A stretch of 64,000 nucleotides of DNA from positions 33,545,170 to 33,609,169 of the forward strand of contig NC_079427.1 of NCBI RefSeq assembly GCF_026213295.1, written 5' to 3'. The translations under genes and the position numbers were made by a program. Every line of letters starts with the position of its first letter. Position 1 is the stretch's first letter. This document shows positions 1 through 30,762 of this stretch, piece by piece. Below the pieces are notes generated by a model. It was not told the DNA's origin. It worked only from the letters and a program-made list of their open reading frames with translations, and did not search any database. Source of the DNA: Gadus chalcogrammus (lineage: Eukaryota > Chordata > Actinopteri > Gadiformes > Gadidae).

Positions 1-110
1 TTACTTATCTATTTTATTGTATGAGAATGTTTCTATGTGAAGCACTTTGAGTCTGCTTCATGCATGAAAAGTGCTATATAAATGAAGTTGCCTTGCCTTC
101 AATAAAAAAA
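1..110. repeat. interspersed repeat tail fragment
   Basis: The phrase GTGCTATATAAATGAAGTTG near 70-90 resembles the 3' tails of fish SINEs and L2-type LINEs ('gcgctatataaat...'). No more of the element is visible. Confidence 0.35.
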
Positions 111-519
111 TATATATTACAAGTAATCTGGTTTCTACCTACATGGTGTGATTACATGTGACTTGATTTCGTCTATTTCCCATTATGGTAAATAATGGTT
201 TGGGTACTTAGTCCACCATTGTTGATTTCTCACCTGAAGAGCCAATCTCCAGAGCTATGGCTCGCCAGGCAATGTCCTTTTTGGTGTTGTCTTTGTAATG
301 ACGGGAACTTTGGTCATATAATTCGAGATACTTTTCCACCTCGACGACCAGTCTCTCATCGTCCATTCTCTCAGAATAGTTTTCTCACAAACGAAAGAGG
401 GCGACATCCAGTGGTGAGGAGTAGATATAGAGGTGCCTACGGTACCCGGGATGTACAAACCAGCTTTTACAAAGCGCTTTTTCAGGGGCGGCGATGCTAG
501 GGATAGAACATTGGCTCAA

Positions 520-1330
520 AGACTAGTTGGGCGGCGCGTCGCGGAACGCTGCCGCGCAGCTAGTCGGCGCCGGTGTGGGCTAGTACATCCGGAATAATGG
601 GGGCAGAGTTTTTGACGCGCCGCTGCGGCACCGGTGTGTGAAGGCCTTCAAGGCTCGATTCCACCGGAGGCGTACGCGCCGCGGCACGGCTGCGCCACGG
701 TCACCGCTGCTGATCGCTTCCACTCGAATCAATGAGACCATTTCCACCGGGCACGCCGCGGAACGTTTCAGCAGCGTCCCAGGAGCGGCGTGCCGCGCTG
801 CGGCGCTATCTTTCCGTCACACTTCTATTTTTGCCGCTAGCCGCTGCTAAACCCCGTCAATTTCGACAGAGCAGATCGAGCCGAAAAGTACAAGCCATAG
901 AGCATCCGGTCAATTTTCAAAATAAAACACCATACTCTTCTCATGTAACTACACATCAACATTATTACGTCATGACCGGTGGCACCAGGTCAGCAGTCAA
1001 TCAATCAAAGGGTCGGCAACATGGACGACGAGAGACTCATTGTCGAAGTTCAGCAACATGAAGTCATTTATGTACCAAATCATCCTTTTTATAAGGAAAA
1101 TGTCAGAAAGGACAAAGCGTGGAATTTAATTGCAATAGTTTTGGAAGTGGAAGGTGAGTACATTAGGTTTAGGATTATCGCGTGATCTCGTGATCTCGCG
1201 TGAATACGGCTGGCTCGCAAGGCAGCGCTATGCTGCCGTTACGCGCCCGGTAGGAATGGACGCAGGGCAGAGGACGCAGCCGTTCTGCGGCGCGTACACG
1301 TCCGGTGGAATCCCGGTGTCATAGCCTATG
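520..1330. repeat. GC-rich inverted repeat around the MADF exon
   Basis: Sequence near 650-690 (gattccaccggaggcgtac) recurs in inverted form near 1285-1320 (gtacacgtccggtggaatc). Both arms are rich in CGCGCCG-type words, unlike the AT-rich surroundings. This is consistent with subterminal repeats of a DNA transposon spanning the MADF exon. Exact ends and a TSD were not resolved. Confidence 0.4.
1021..1153 (+). CDS. isolated MADF-domain exon
   Basis: ATG at 1021 opens a 44-codon exon beginning MDDERLIVEVQQHEVIY and continuing PNHPFYKENVRKDKAWNLIA. The spacing of LI..V..H, Y and AW..IA is that of a MADF (Myb/SANT-like) DNA-binding domain. It ends at a good donor, AAG|GTGAGT. MADF and Myb-like proteins are the second gene product of PIF/Harbinger transposons and are also found as host factors. 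No second exon could be recognised downstream. It lies inside a GC-rich inverted repeat (520-1330), so a transposon origin is more likely than a host gene. Confidence 0.5.
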
Positions 1331-1869
1331 CTGCGTTCGAGTATTCTCTGCGAACAGACTCGGATCTCGGCTCTGACGCCACGCCCACACTTCAAGCGTT
1401 TTATTATTTCGCTCGGTCGTTGGAGGAAAACATGGACGCCACCCGGAAAGCTGTTGTCGCGGACGGTAGCATTGGCAGAGGACCAGGCGCTCCAAAATAA
1501 GTAGGCTATAGGCCATAGGCAGAGATACGGACGCAGTAAGGTATTGCAGTAATACGAATGATTGAAATTGCCATTTAAACTACCAAAGTGGTCCAAGCAC
1601 AATGAAAACAGTTCATACTTGCAATGTCACACTGTCACAATGGGCGCAGCCATCTTGAATTCTGTCTCGGAATTTTGCTCGGTCACCACTGATGCTGCTA
1701 TCCATTTTGATGGTAGGCTGGTACGAACGACCTGCTTCAGCGAGAACGTGACGTATTTCCCTTGCTCCAGCCTTCCAGTTTGCCATTTGTGTCCGACGAG
1801 TTTGAGAAGAAAACAATTTTGGGAAAAAAGAAATAATCCAGTATAATGGTCGCCAGCCTTTACAGAAAC

Positions 1870-2292
1870 TAGAGCTGTCAGTTAAACGCGTTATTAATGG
1901 CGTTAACGCAAACCAATTTTAACGGCGTTAAAAAAAAAATAAAAAAAAAATCTTTGGCTCAAAACAAAGAAGCAGTAGCCTGACTGCTATGTTCAAATTA
2001 CATTTGTTCAAAGCACAGTCGTTTAATTGCACTATAGGCTCTTTTTTTGTATCGTCCTGTTTTGATCAGTATATGCCAATGTTGTTCTCAATAAAAAATC
2101 ATTTGCACAAGGCAAGCCGATGCACTTCACCATGTTGATAAGAGAATTAAAATGAGAAGAATTATGGGACAAAAAAATCAAGGGATATTTAGCATAGAAA
2201 ATAATATGCGATTAATCGCGATTAATCGCGAGTTAACTATGACATTAATGCGATTAATCACGATTAAATATTTTAATCGCTTGACAGCTCTA
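1870..2292. mobile_element. hAT-type MITE, 423 bp
   Basis: Ends TAGAGCTGTCA and TGACAGCTCTA are inverted copies, and the element is flanked on both sides by the perfect 8-bp duplication ACAGAAAC (1862-1869 and 2293-2300). An 8-bp TSD with a TAGAG-type terminus is typical of hAT. Internally it carries repeated GATTAATCGCG words and no coding capacity. Confidence 0.9.
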
Positions 2293-2300
2293 ACAGAAAC

Positions 2301-3543
2301 ATTAACATTGCAAGCCTTTTACATTGCAATAATATCTTGCCATTTTCGCCAATTTTAATTTCAACAAGTTCTGTAGTGTTTCTGTCGAGCCACGAGGGGT
2401 AGTAGCGGGCTAGTCATCATTAGCAACATAGCCTCTTTAGCAAACCAGCTTGAAAACACAACTTTACATTGAATTGCACGCAAAGCATGACCATGCAATG
2501 CATAAATTGGTGACCGGATTAAAGCAGCAATGAAATCAAGTGTGTAAGAAGATTTAAAATCGACATTACAACCCCCAACGTGGTACAAATACAAAGAAAA
2601 TACAGCTCAATCCCCATTGACTATGGGCACAGCCATCTTCTTTGCTAGTTGTACAAATTTGCTCGCTCTACTTTGAAAGCGACGAGATACTACGACCGAA
2701 AGGGGGCGTGCCTCAGTGAAATGCCGCAAGAAAGCTGGGAGATTTGCGACTTTACCACTTCGTACATCCAAATGGATAGCAGCATGAGTTCAACCGAGAT
2801 GGCGAGTTCGCCGTCCGAGGAAAAGGGGCGTGTTTGTGCGTGTCGCTAGGCAACGTCCTCGGACCTCCGAGACGGATGGATATTAAAACGCAACAGCAGT
2901 CCTCTCTTTCCCATCTCCTGCTGCCTCACATCCACTTGACATTAACACTATAATATATATCATATAGGCAGACCCGCCGCATTTCTTCACCGTGCCCAGG
3001 ACCAGATTACGTTTACATTGCCCCGTCTTCCCACGCGCACTTCGGTAGAGTCAGAGTGCTGGAGGGGCGGGGGGCGCACTAATGAGCATTACCAGGCAAG
3101 AGGTTATCATTAGCAATCCAATCAAAACGTATCTGTATGGTTTACAAAATAAAATAAATGTTGTGTTGGAAAACAGAGTATTTGTGTGACGTTGTTTTAA
3201 CTTGCGCATAATTTTTGTTTGTACGGCTCGAGCTCAAGCTCTATTTTCAATTGATCCCAATGAACTTTTATTTGTTTCATTTGATTTCGTACTACGGTCT
3301 ACGGATCGGATAGTTACATGTACACATACATCCACATCATGGAAAGCATGTGTCCGTTTGATAAGACTAGTAGCCTATTATTATTAAATAGCCTACAAGA
3401 AAACGGTCAAGTGAAATTGTGCTTTTTTTCCTCTACATATAAATTGATTGATAGGTTGAACAGAACAGGACACATAAGCCACGCATAAAAAACACGATCG
3501 ACAAAACAGGACGGGTCACTGTGAGCTGCTTTGTGTGCGAGAT
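2301..3543. other. no gene seen; unassigned sequence
   Basis: No coherent ORF, RNA gene or clear repeat boundary. The stretch around 2620-2880 loosely resembles 1620-1830 (both contain a 'gcagccatctt' word and similar following text), suggesting two copies of an old repeat. Confidence 0.4.
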
Positions 3544-4265
3544 CAATAGAGTGGCGAAGTCACGCCCCTTCCGGTAGAGCTCATGGGACCTATGAGATCG
3601 AAAAATATGAATGAGTGTCAATGGAGAGAAAATAATTATTTTCTGGTCCCGGTCTTTATATGCCCTGGATTACACATATGTTGTTTGTGGATTTAAAGGA
3701 TAATTTTTCATGCAAAGAGTTCGACGTTTATTGTGCAATTGTTCAGATAAAGGCTGTAGAGAAAACGCAACGAGAAAGACTACACGGCTCGTATGTGACG
3801 TCACGCTCCCTGCGACTGGCGTAGAGAAGACGACAATCTTCCCATCTGCATAACTGAAACTCTGCACGTGCCCCGACTTATGATGGTTTTCACCTCTTTC
3901 GATGCTTTTATCCTCCCCTTGGAAACAGCGGTGAAGTGGGGCAGAGAGATCGCCATCTCTGTGCCGAGTTCCAAGTGCGGGTGTTGTGACGTATATCATA
4001 TGCGTCGAGAGCAGCGAAGAGCTGTAGTTCACAAAGCGGCCTCACATAAAACCTAAAATTATCAATCTTCTTCACGAACATTTTTAGTTTTCTTTGCATG
4101 AAAAATTATCATTCAAATCCACAAACAACATATGTGTAATCCAGGTCATATAAAGACTGGGACCAGAAAATAATTATTTTCTATCCATTGACACCCATAA
4201 ATATTTTTCGATCTCATAGGTCCCATGAGCTCTACCGGAAGAGGCGTGACTTCGCCACTCTATTG
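3544..4265. mobile_element. palindromic MITE, about 720 bp
   Basis: Left end CAATAGAGTGGCGAAGTCAC and right end GTGACTTCGCCACTCTATTG are exact inverted copies. The arms, about 170 bp each (3544-3720 and 4090-4265), include a mirrored AAAATAATTATTTTCT block. Between the arms is a non-palindromic loop with no coding sequence. A target duplication is not evident. Confidence 0.8.
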
Positions 4266-5383
4266 GGGGGGGTGGCTTTATCATAAACAAACCTAGGCTT
4301 ACCTGGCCAATCAGGGGAACGCGCAGCACATGGCTTATTTGAATAATGTTATGATTGACAGTAGAGAAGCACATGGCTAATTTGAATAATGTTATTGTGG
4401 TTGTATAGTTTTTCTGTTTCAGTGAATAGATATAGCCCATAGTTTATTGTTGTGTTTCCAGTTTGGTAAAATAGTTTGGTTGGCTACAGTGAATTCTATG
4501 AGAATTAAATTTAGGAGATGTTGTGGTAAAGTAACCTCTCTCTGATGTGTTCCCTGTTAATGATTTTTTACTGAATTGATTTTTGTTTGTCAACAGACAC
4601 TATTCACAAATTAATGTTCTGCTTATTTTGTGTCAGAAAATGCGGAGTTGAAAACCGAAACTTAACTATCGCCTGGCCGGGCTGACTTGAGTTGGAGCAG
4701 CCAAATAGCCTAAATGAATAAATACTGTTACTAAATAGAAGTAATGTGTAGGCCTATGTCGTGTTGTGTGATTTTCATCAGTAGCCTCTGAACGCCACTA
4801 ACTGTTCTGTAATAGGCCTACACTATCGCCGATCACATGAACACCCAGCCGGCTTCTTTTTTTTTTTCTTTTTCTTTTTTTTGATTGATGTGATTTTTGG
4901 CAAACCAAACAACAGTTGGGTGGTCACGTGGTTTTAAAAAATCAAAACCCAGCTCATTTGTATTTGAATCTAAGCCAAGAAAATTAGATAAAACAACATG
5001 CTGCGCCAAGCAGAACCCGGCAGGAGATACAATGTTGCATCGCGCAGTATCCGGTATCAATGGTTAACCTATGATTCTAACCAGTAGTCTACTGCCATGT
5101 TGGATAGTGCTGCACCCACCACCGCTACCAATTTCCAGCACCCCCCCCCCAAAAAATAGTTCCAATGTGCCTGCTAACAAGTCTCGCTCAAGGAGAAGTC
5201 TCGCTCTGAAATCTATTTTTAGTGTTGTTGCAGAAAGATACGCTGTTGTCGATACAATCTCAACCCTCCTTCACCCAAATATTGAGATAATACTAAGTCG
5301 TGCTTTCAGCAGTCCAACACATATATATGTTTCCAAATATCGGAAGCTTTCTGCAAATTAATCGATTTGGACATTTTTCTCAC
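4266..5383. other. intron or flank of a2m-like gene, no feature
   Basis: AT-rich sequence with a T-run at 4858-4880 and a C-run at 5142-5151. I searched the minus strand for the next macroglobulin exon and found none. Confidence 0.4.
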
Positions 5384-24177
<18,794 letters not shown>

Positions 24178-24210
24178 GGCTGACTGGGCTATCCTTACAG
24201 CTGGATCTCT

Positions 24211-24218
24211 CTCATATA
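24211..24218 (-). promoter_or_regulatory. possible TATA box of the a2m-like gene
   Basis: On the minus strand TATATGAG lies 34-41 bp upstream of the exon 1 ATG. That would place the transcription start only about 10 bp before the ATG, so either the 5' UTR is very short or a further upstream exon exists. The call rests on position alone. Confidence 0.3.
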
Positions 24219-24239
24219 GGCTGTGCTAAGAGGGGCCGT

Positions 24240-25491
24240 CCTCCAACGCATGACCTCTTACACACACAAATGCAGAAGCACACACATACTGAGGGTCAAT
24301 CTTCGATTGAGATCTGGATCTCATTCCAGTCTTATTGGCTCTTTGGTCCTTGTCAAGCCAACCATGACTCATTTTGTGGTGTTTTGTCATTTAATGAGGG
24401 GAAAATAAGAAGATTTAAGGCTTAATGTTTACAGACTAAACATATTTGGATGTTTAAGGCCTTGTCATATGTCACATGTAATCCACATGCTGAAAATGCC
24501 TTTTTCAATTTGAGTCTATATTTTAATTTCACACCGATTGATATGACTAAATTACATAAAGTGAGGTACAGACATAAGAGTGGCAGGTCAATATATGAAC
24601 CGTTTGGCTACTTTTACTCTAAGGAGGATTGAGCAATTCAGATTTTCACTCCCATTACGGCATGTGATGTGAAGTCAAAAAGCTCTTACTGAAAGTCAGC
24701 TGATGAAGGTAGCCTATGTATTATAATTTCATGTCATTATAAATGCAAAATAACTGGACAAACGTGTATGACATGATTTGAAATGTGTTTTCTACCAACA
24801 CACTTGATAATTACACTGCAATGTTACTACCATGGACTACATTACAACAGTTAGCCACAACGCCACAATGCATGCCAGCAGGAAAATATCACTAGGACTA
24901 GGAGGCTATTTATTGTCACGCCGTCCACTTCTACCATCTAGTGGGGGCCAGTCTCTCATCATCCATCCTCTCTAGCGCTTGACGCACCTGCCGAAATCCT
25001 CCATCAGAACACAGTATTTCATCCCCGGACATTCATCACTAGATCGTTGTTTCACAGATAGTACCTCGTCCCTGGCTGTTTCAGTCTCACTCTGTGTTAA
25101 GCATTTGTGTCCACTCACACTACATCCCCTTAACAGTTATGAGGTCTAGGATGTCCTTAAAGTCTTAAAGGTTAATTTAGCGATTCTAGGCAGAAATATA
25201 AATGATCACACATCTGATCTTTTCTCACGATACGCTAGCTGCCCGCCCTATAAGCAGGGAGTCAAAAATACACGTCTCTGTAGGAAGCCTATGCCCCGAG
25301 ATCGTACACAAAAACAAATGGTACTACCAACCCCTCAAACAAATGGAAGTGGAAAATAAACGATATATGTATATATTTTTTATATTCTCACATCTAAGGC
25401 CCCATCAACCTAGGCAATTATTTTTTCATTCCTAGATTCCAAGAAAGCTTAGTTTGTAATAGAACATAATTACCTAGGGACAAAAAGTAAT
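24240..25491. other. upstream flank of the a2m-like gene, no gene seen
   Basis: No coherent ORF or mobile element with clear ends. This interval should contain any distal promoter elements of the a2m-like gene, but none can be identified by eye. Confidence 0.4.
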
Positions 25492-25639
25492 GATACAAGT
25501 AGGGATGGGCATGATTAATCGACGATCGACTAATTGATCGTTAAGAATTTCATCGATTACGTACATTTTTCATCGATTAAACTAATGCAGTGTGCAATTA
25601 AACATTTTACCACACGGGGGCAATATTTAAATTTGCGGT

Positions 25640-25946
25640 TCCTCACCCGCAATAAACATGCTGCTTTGAATGGTGAACTTTTTACGCCTATCAGCTATAA
25701 AAAGCTATAAAAACTACAAAATGACAATTAATGCAGGCTATGTGGAAAATGCGCCGACTTTGGCTCAGCCTGGCTCCGCCCTCTTCCGCTACGTAGCTAA
25801 GATGGCTGCCGTTGAGTACAAAAAGTGTACATCGCCACGATTTGACCGTTTTCATTACACTTATTTTCGCCCGATCTGAATCGGAACGCCCTACGTACTC
25901 AAACTTAGGCTAGTAAGTACGGATAGTATGGATATTGGAACACGGC
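25640..25946. repeat. partial second copy of the GCCGTGTTCC MITE
   Basis: Very similar to 9500-9832: the shared text includes 'cagctataaaaagctataaa' and 'gtagctaagatggctgccgt' and the closing GGATATTGGAACACGGC. The 5' half is missing. Confidence 0.7.
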
Positions 25947-26041
25947 GATGTAATCATGAAGCGGACGAGGCCACGGCGAAGTCTGGTGTGAGACCATTAT
26001 GATTTTAAAAATGACTTCTTGGGGAGCACTATAGGCCTACC

Positions 26042-26269
26042 ACTCAAGGCGAGGTTAGCATCGTAGCAGAAATAAAGAACTTTCTGAGCCCCTTGATTGT
26101 GGAAAGTTGTTCCCCCGCTTTGTTAGCACAGAGGTATTTGTGCATCACGGCAACGTCGGTTTCCTCAGAGCGGGTGTTTTCGGCGGCTGGACTTACGGTC
26201 ACCAGGCTGCGGTCGCGTCTGACCCCAGAGCATGTCAACATGTTCATCTTTCTGAACAAAAATCCGTAG
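26042..26269 (+). pseudogene. hAT transposase C-terminal dimerisation segment
   Basis: An open frame ending at TAG 26267-26269 contains AEIKNFLSPLIVES, then LAQRYLCITATSVSSERVFS, then LRSRLTPEHVNMFIFLNKN. The 'YL.I.ATSV.SERVFS.AG' pattern is the conserved hAT family C-terminal (dimerisation) signature of ZBED1-like transposases. The rest of the transposase, including the catalytic DDE core, is missing, so this is a remnant of hAT-1. Confidence 0.85.
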
Positions 26270-26654
26270 ACTGGTTGGTTAAGTTATAACATGATTGTTT
26301 TTTTTATATTATTATTGTTATTATTTTGGGAAGAAACTAGGGTTCTGTTTATTTTAGTTATGTTCATGAGCACCGGCTTCGAGCTGCATGCTCCGTTGCT
26401 TAAAGCAGAGTAGCGCATAACAATTGAACAGAGGCCTGTTTCAGGTAGCTGGTTTAATATACTCTGAGTTTAATCCTGCGCTCTGAGTTGGTTGACTCAG
26501 AGTTCAGGGTTGAAAAGCAACTCTGGGTTTTCGGTTTCAGAACAGGTGATCAGCGTTGGGTTAATCAACTCTGAGTATGTTCACTCTGGGTTGAGGGCAT
26601 GCCTGTTGACTATGAAGAGCCATCATCAATGGATCTCTGATAACATGATCAAAC

Positions 26655-26818
26655 ATGGACCAAAAGCGTAGATCCACTTACTTTTCCCCCACGGAATTGG
26701 AAATTCTAATGAACGTGTATGCCGAGCAGTTACCCATTTTAACAAAAAAAAGCAATACCGCCGCAGCAGCGAGAGCGCGAGAGAGAGCTTGGCAGGAAAT
26801 AGCTGAACAAGTCAATGC
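26655..26818 (+). pseudogene. Harbinger-1 Myb-like gene, exon 1
   Basis: ATG at 26655. It reads MDQKRRSTYFSPTELEILMN, then VYAEQLPILTKKSNTAAAAR, then AWQEIAEQVNA, and ends at a GC|GTGAGT donor. This is the trihelix/Myb-like DNA-binding domain that accompanies HARBI1 transposases and brings them to the ends and the nucleus. A (TG)n run follows in intron 1. Confidence 0.85.
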
Positions 26819-26886
26819 GTGAGTCAAATGAATTAGTAAAATAAAATAAAATAAGAGGAAAGTTTAATATCTTCCACTTATTCAAT

Positions 26887-26908
26887 ATGTAAATTGTGTG
26901 TGTGTGTG

Positions 26909-26959
<51 letters not shown>
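26887..26959. repeat. (TG)n microsatellite
   Basis: A GT-dinucleotide run with one GCGTTT interruption, inside intron 1 of the Harbinger-1 Myb-like gene. Confidence 0.95.
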
Positions 26960-26960
<1 letters not shown>

Positions 26961-26964
26961 AATT

Positions 26965-27031
26965 TACGCAACCCCGAGTTGCCCCACGAGGACTTGGCAG
27001 CAAATGAAGTACAAAAATATAGTTTAAACAG
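26965..27031 (+). pseudogene. Harbinger-1 Myb-like gene, exon 2 remnant
   Basis: The end of the Myb-like domain, WQQMKYKNIV, is readable near 26991-27020 and is followed by a TAA where related proteins have Gln. The donor is CAG|GTAAAC. An upstream frameshift separates it from exon 1, so the gene is dead. Confidence 0.6.
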
Positions 27032-27631
27032 GTAAACTAATGTTTAATTGAAATCAAATCAATTGTGCTGTTTTGCCTGCTCTACCTAATTTAACAGCTA
27101 TGTTCAACATGTATTATAATACATGTTGAACATAGCTAAATTGTATACTATATTTAAGCAGTAAATGTAAGTAGTAGGCCTACATTTCCCAGCCACCCCA
27201 ACACTGCCAATGTTTAATAGGATTTAGATATATTAGAAGGCTACACCTAGGCAAAATGCATTATAAATATATGTGTCTTCAAAATAGCGCTTACTGAATA
27301 TTAGGGTAACATTTTCCTCCATGTTAGCTAGGGCCCGACCGATATGGTTTTTTCAGGGCCGATACCGATATTTATGAAAATGGGAGGCCGATAACCGATA
27401 TGTGCAACCGATAAATAGAAGAAAAAAATTCTCAAATAAATTAAAAATGGCACACACTGACTCGAACTTCCATTAAGTGTTTTTAATAGTAAACATTTTA
27501 AGTACAGGGAGCTGCCAGCAGCATTTGTAAAATAAAGCCGAACTTAACTTAGAATAACTTAACATAGAATAATAGCATAAGCAGTTGCAATCTAATACAG
27601 ACATATTTAGAAAATAAATATTTGATACAAA

Positions 27632-29162
27632 CAGGGTGTCCGCGGAGGTCTTAAAAGTCTTAAAAAGTCTTAAATTCATTTTTCTAAATTTAAGGCCTTA
27701 AAAAGTCTTAAATTCGTCAAAAATGTCATATGCTGGTCTTAAATTTATAACTCGAAGGTCTTAAATTTGTCGGGGCAGGGTTATTTAATTTTTTTTTTTT
27801 CTCGCGGGACTTTTCGGGAAGGAGATGTACGAGGGGCTACTTTCTTGCTAGCTGCATATATAAATGGATGTCTGCGGGCTTGCTAGCTAGTCTGCAACAA
27901 TGGGTAAATGCAATGCAACGTCAGTTGGCTGGAAGACGTCCGTTTCCGAGGTTGGCTAGCGTCCGTTGCCAACCCAGAACAGGCCAGATGCATTCCGTGC
28001 AAAAGTAGCCTACATTCAAGCGCGGCACCATGGGGATTAAGGCTGTCGTCAGCCATATGCAGAGCCAAAAACATAAAACCTCTGCCAGGAGCCACACACA
28101 GACCCCAGCCGTTTCTACGTTTTGCATCTCTGCCAGACGGTCCGCGCTGCTAGCACTGACCTGAGGGTAGCATTTGGTGCGACACCAACACTGAAAGCGG
28201 AGGTGTTGTGGATTCTAAACACAGTGGTCAAGCACCAGTCCTACAACTCGAATGAGGGGATAGGAGATCTCTTCGGTTTGATGTTCCCTGACTCTCAAAT
28301 CGCGAGCACCTTTACTGCTGGAAGGGACAAAACGGCGTATATAACTCACTTCGGACCAGCGCCTTTCATCCGAAACGAGCGAATCTGCAGCGTCTACAAG
28401 GCTTTTGTTTTGATATTTGAGACGTTGAACCACGCCACTAAAAGCAAGCAACTTGACGTGCACGTCCGATATTGGGTCGAGTGCATTCCCGGTACTTGGG
28501 CTCGCAATTCATGGGGCCCCACATATATGGGGCTAAAAGGGATGATGATACATAATATTTTTTAGACAATATGCAGAATCTTTTCACTTACGAATTAACA
28601 CGGTCGGCTATTTTTGCCAGCACGCCACCCTAGCCATATTATGGGCAACCGTGTTCCCCTTGGCTGTGATTTGAACTTTGAATTCCTCGTAGGAGTTCAT
28701 AATAATACATTGCTCGCCTTGGATGAAATACACCGCTCTTGCGCGATTTATTTTGCATAAGGGTGAGTCAAATGACGCGAGAAACGCCCCTTTTATGTGA
28801 ACGCGCATTGAACCGGTGCAGCTGCCCGGGGGCCCAGACGCTGTCACCCCCCTCTCAACAACTTACAACTTGGGTGCACCATGAATACGTGCTGGTGCAC
28901 CCAAATTAAAAATGTAGGCGCACCAGTGCACCCAAGGAAAAAGTTAGTCTGGAGCCCTGGAGTATCACTTTATGTTCAATAAACAGACAGAAAGTAAACT
29001 TGAATGAGTCTCATTGAGTGACGCACATGCTATGCTTGGGTTGTAATACAGCAGGATCCCCCCCACCATCGCGGGTTTAAGGTCTTAAATTTCATTCAAG
29101 GTGGTATTAAAAAGGTCTTAAAAAGTCTTAAATTTGACTTGCTGAAACCTGCAGATACCCTG
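27632..29162 (+). mobile_element. element with CAGGGTGTCCGCGG end, carrying a transposase remnant
   Basis: Left end CAGGGTGTCCGCGGAGGTC and right end (inverted) CAGGGTATCTGCAGGTTTC, with repeated 'ggtcttaaaaagtcttaaat' text just inside both ends. Flanks share ACAAA, but an 8-bp duplication is not clean. It contains a BED-type zinc-finger/transposase-like pseudogene (27908-28565). Confidence 0.75.
27908..28565 (+). pseudogene. BED-finger transposase-like protein fragment
   Basis: Plus-strand frames give NVSWLEDVRFRGWLASV and NPEQARCIPCKSS, then in a second frame TLKAEVLWILNTVVKHQSYN, DSQIASTFTAGRDKTAYI and NHATKSKQLDVHVRYWV. I recognise this as the N-terminal half of a transposase-derived protein common in fish (Cys-x2-Cys finger followed by a core region). 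Frames change near 28020 and 28130 and the C-terminal half is missing. Confidence 0.7.
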
Positions 29163-30762
29163 ACAAACTAAATCTATTTTCAGACATTTTAAAAAAACAA
29201 ACAAATAATAATTGTGCATATAAATTGTTAATAATTTATAGTATGTCTCTATATAAAAATAGTCAAAATCATATAGATAAGCCTGTATATTTCTGTAAAT
29301 AAACGGCACTAGTAGTTTACTTAAAGTAAAAAAAAAAAAATGCAAACTACAGCACGTATAACCACCTCCTGATTCAAGAGTTTATTTGACGTCTAGTGGC
29401 TGTGCTGGGCTGCTTGTCTGCCTCTGGGTGGCGAGGTGAAACGAAAGCATTTAGGTATAATGTTTTCACGTCACAAATAAAGGCGAATTACAAAGAAGTA
29501 TTTGGATCATTGTACCTAGCGCACATCAAATGCCAGCACTTTGAGATCACACCAGGCGTGATTAAATGGTCAAAGGGCCTGGGAACGCACAATAAAGAAA
29601 CTAATAGACTGAACGTACAATGTGCCTTTAGGGCCTGAGTCGCGTAGCGTAGTGTTCATGAAGTTGTTTACCTAACACCAAGTTAGTTAGCGCAAGCCAA
29701 AATTAGCTACCAGAGATGCTGTCGTATCTCTGTAGCTACTTGCTGCTAGCTACTGCTAGCCTGTCTGTCTACCCGTAACAAGATGTTACACCAGTATGAA
29801 ACGCAGCGACTGGCGAAAACTTAATTATATTTAACTTAATTTGAGGGACATTGCGACCAATCACCGTTGGTTCTACCGTGCTGGGTAACTTGTTAGGGAA
29901 CAAGGCTCTCACCAGAGCCGTAGATGGGAATGTATATAAGGCTCTGGCTGCAGATACTCGACCCTCTATGCTGGCTCTTACTCAGGCAGGCTATAAAGTA
30001 GCTAACAGGCTATCAAGTAGCTAGCAGGCTCTAAATGGTTCGTCTCGGGAACAAACACAAACACGTTTTATTTGGTCTTCATTGACCATGGCTTTCAGTC
30101 CACCTTTCGTGTAGAACTACAGACACATTCACGTTTCCATGTGGGGTTTTAACAATAACTGTAGTAGGACTATACACCATGTTGAGACTGCTCTATGGAC
30201 AACCTTTTCAGTGAGGAGTATTCGCTGTCATTCTGGTTGTCCTTGCGTGAGCTAAGGTTTGTGTCGTTATTACACAGATCAAATGGATCGGTTTCACAAA
30301 TTAATAAACACCTTGTGGTGCCGTGCTTCTGCAACGTTGGTGTGTTTGTGACATATTGCAGGGGATATTGCTTCGTATATGCTTACCTCGAAGGAAATGT
30401 GTTTTCTCTGCTTTAAGTTGTATTCGCAGCACCGTCCTTAGCCCCACTTGGCCGTCTAGAAACAGGGAGCGTGAAGGCACCCCGCCCCGCTTGCAGCCTT
30501 GCGTGTTGATTGGTTGTATTCCGTGTGCCAAACAAATCAGATGCTGTGACGGGCGGGGCAACTTGGCAAGGCTCATTAATTCCAAGTGGCAAGAGCGGAA
30601 GGCGCGTTCAGAACGAAACGGCTGCAAAATTGGTTGTGAAAATTATATGAACTTATCGGTGGGAATTTATGGAAAGTATGGCCGATACCGATATCCCCAA
30701 AATGTTAAATATCGGCCCGATATATCGGTGCGGCCGATAATTGGTCGGGCCCTAATGTTAGC

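Larger units (their letters stand above)
27329..30754. mobile_element. hAT-2 transposon, 3.4 kb
   Basis: Left TAGGGCCCGACCGATAT and right (inverted) TAGGGCCCGACCAATTAT, with many CCGATA words just inside both ends. Flanked by the perfect 8-bp duplication ATGTTAGC (27321-27328, 30755-30762). It is inserted at the splice acceptor of exon 3 of the Harbinger-1 Myb-like gene. It contains another element (27632-29162) and no transposase of its own that I can recognise. Confidence 0.92.

Noticed and set aside
1228..1602. 124-codon minus-strand ORF
   Set aside because: No recognisable domain and overlaps the inverted GC-rich arm; composition-driven open frame.
1..5383. Exon 13 and later exons of the a2m-like gene
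   Set aside because: Searched on the minus strand for the expected conserved text and splice sites; nothing convincing, so not annotated.
29118..29345. 75-codon minus-strand ORF in hAT-2
   Set aside because: AT-rich, Phe/Tyr-heavy chance frame with no family resemblance.
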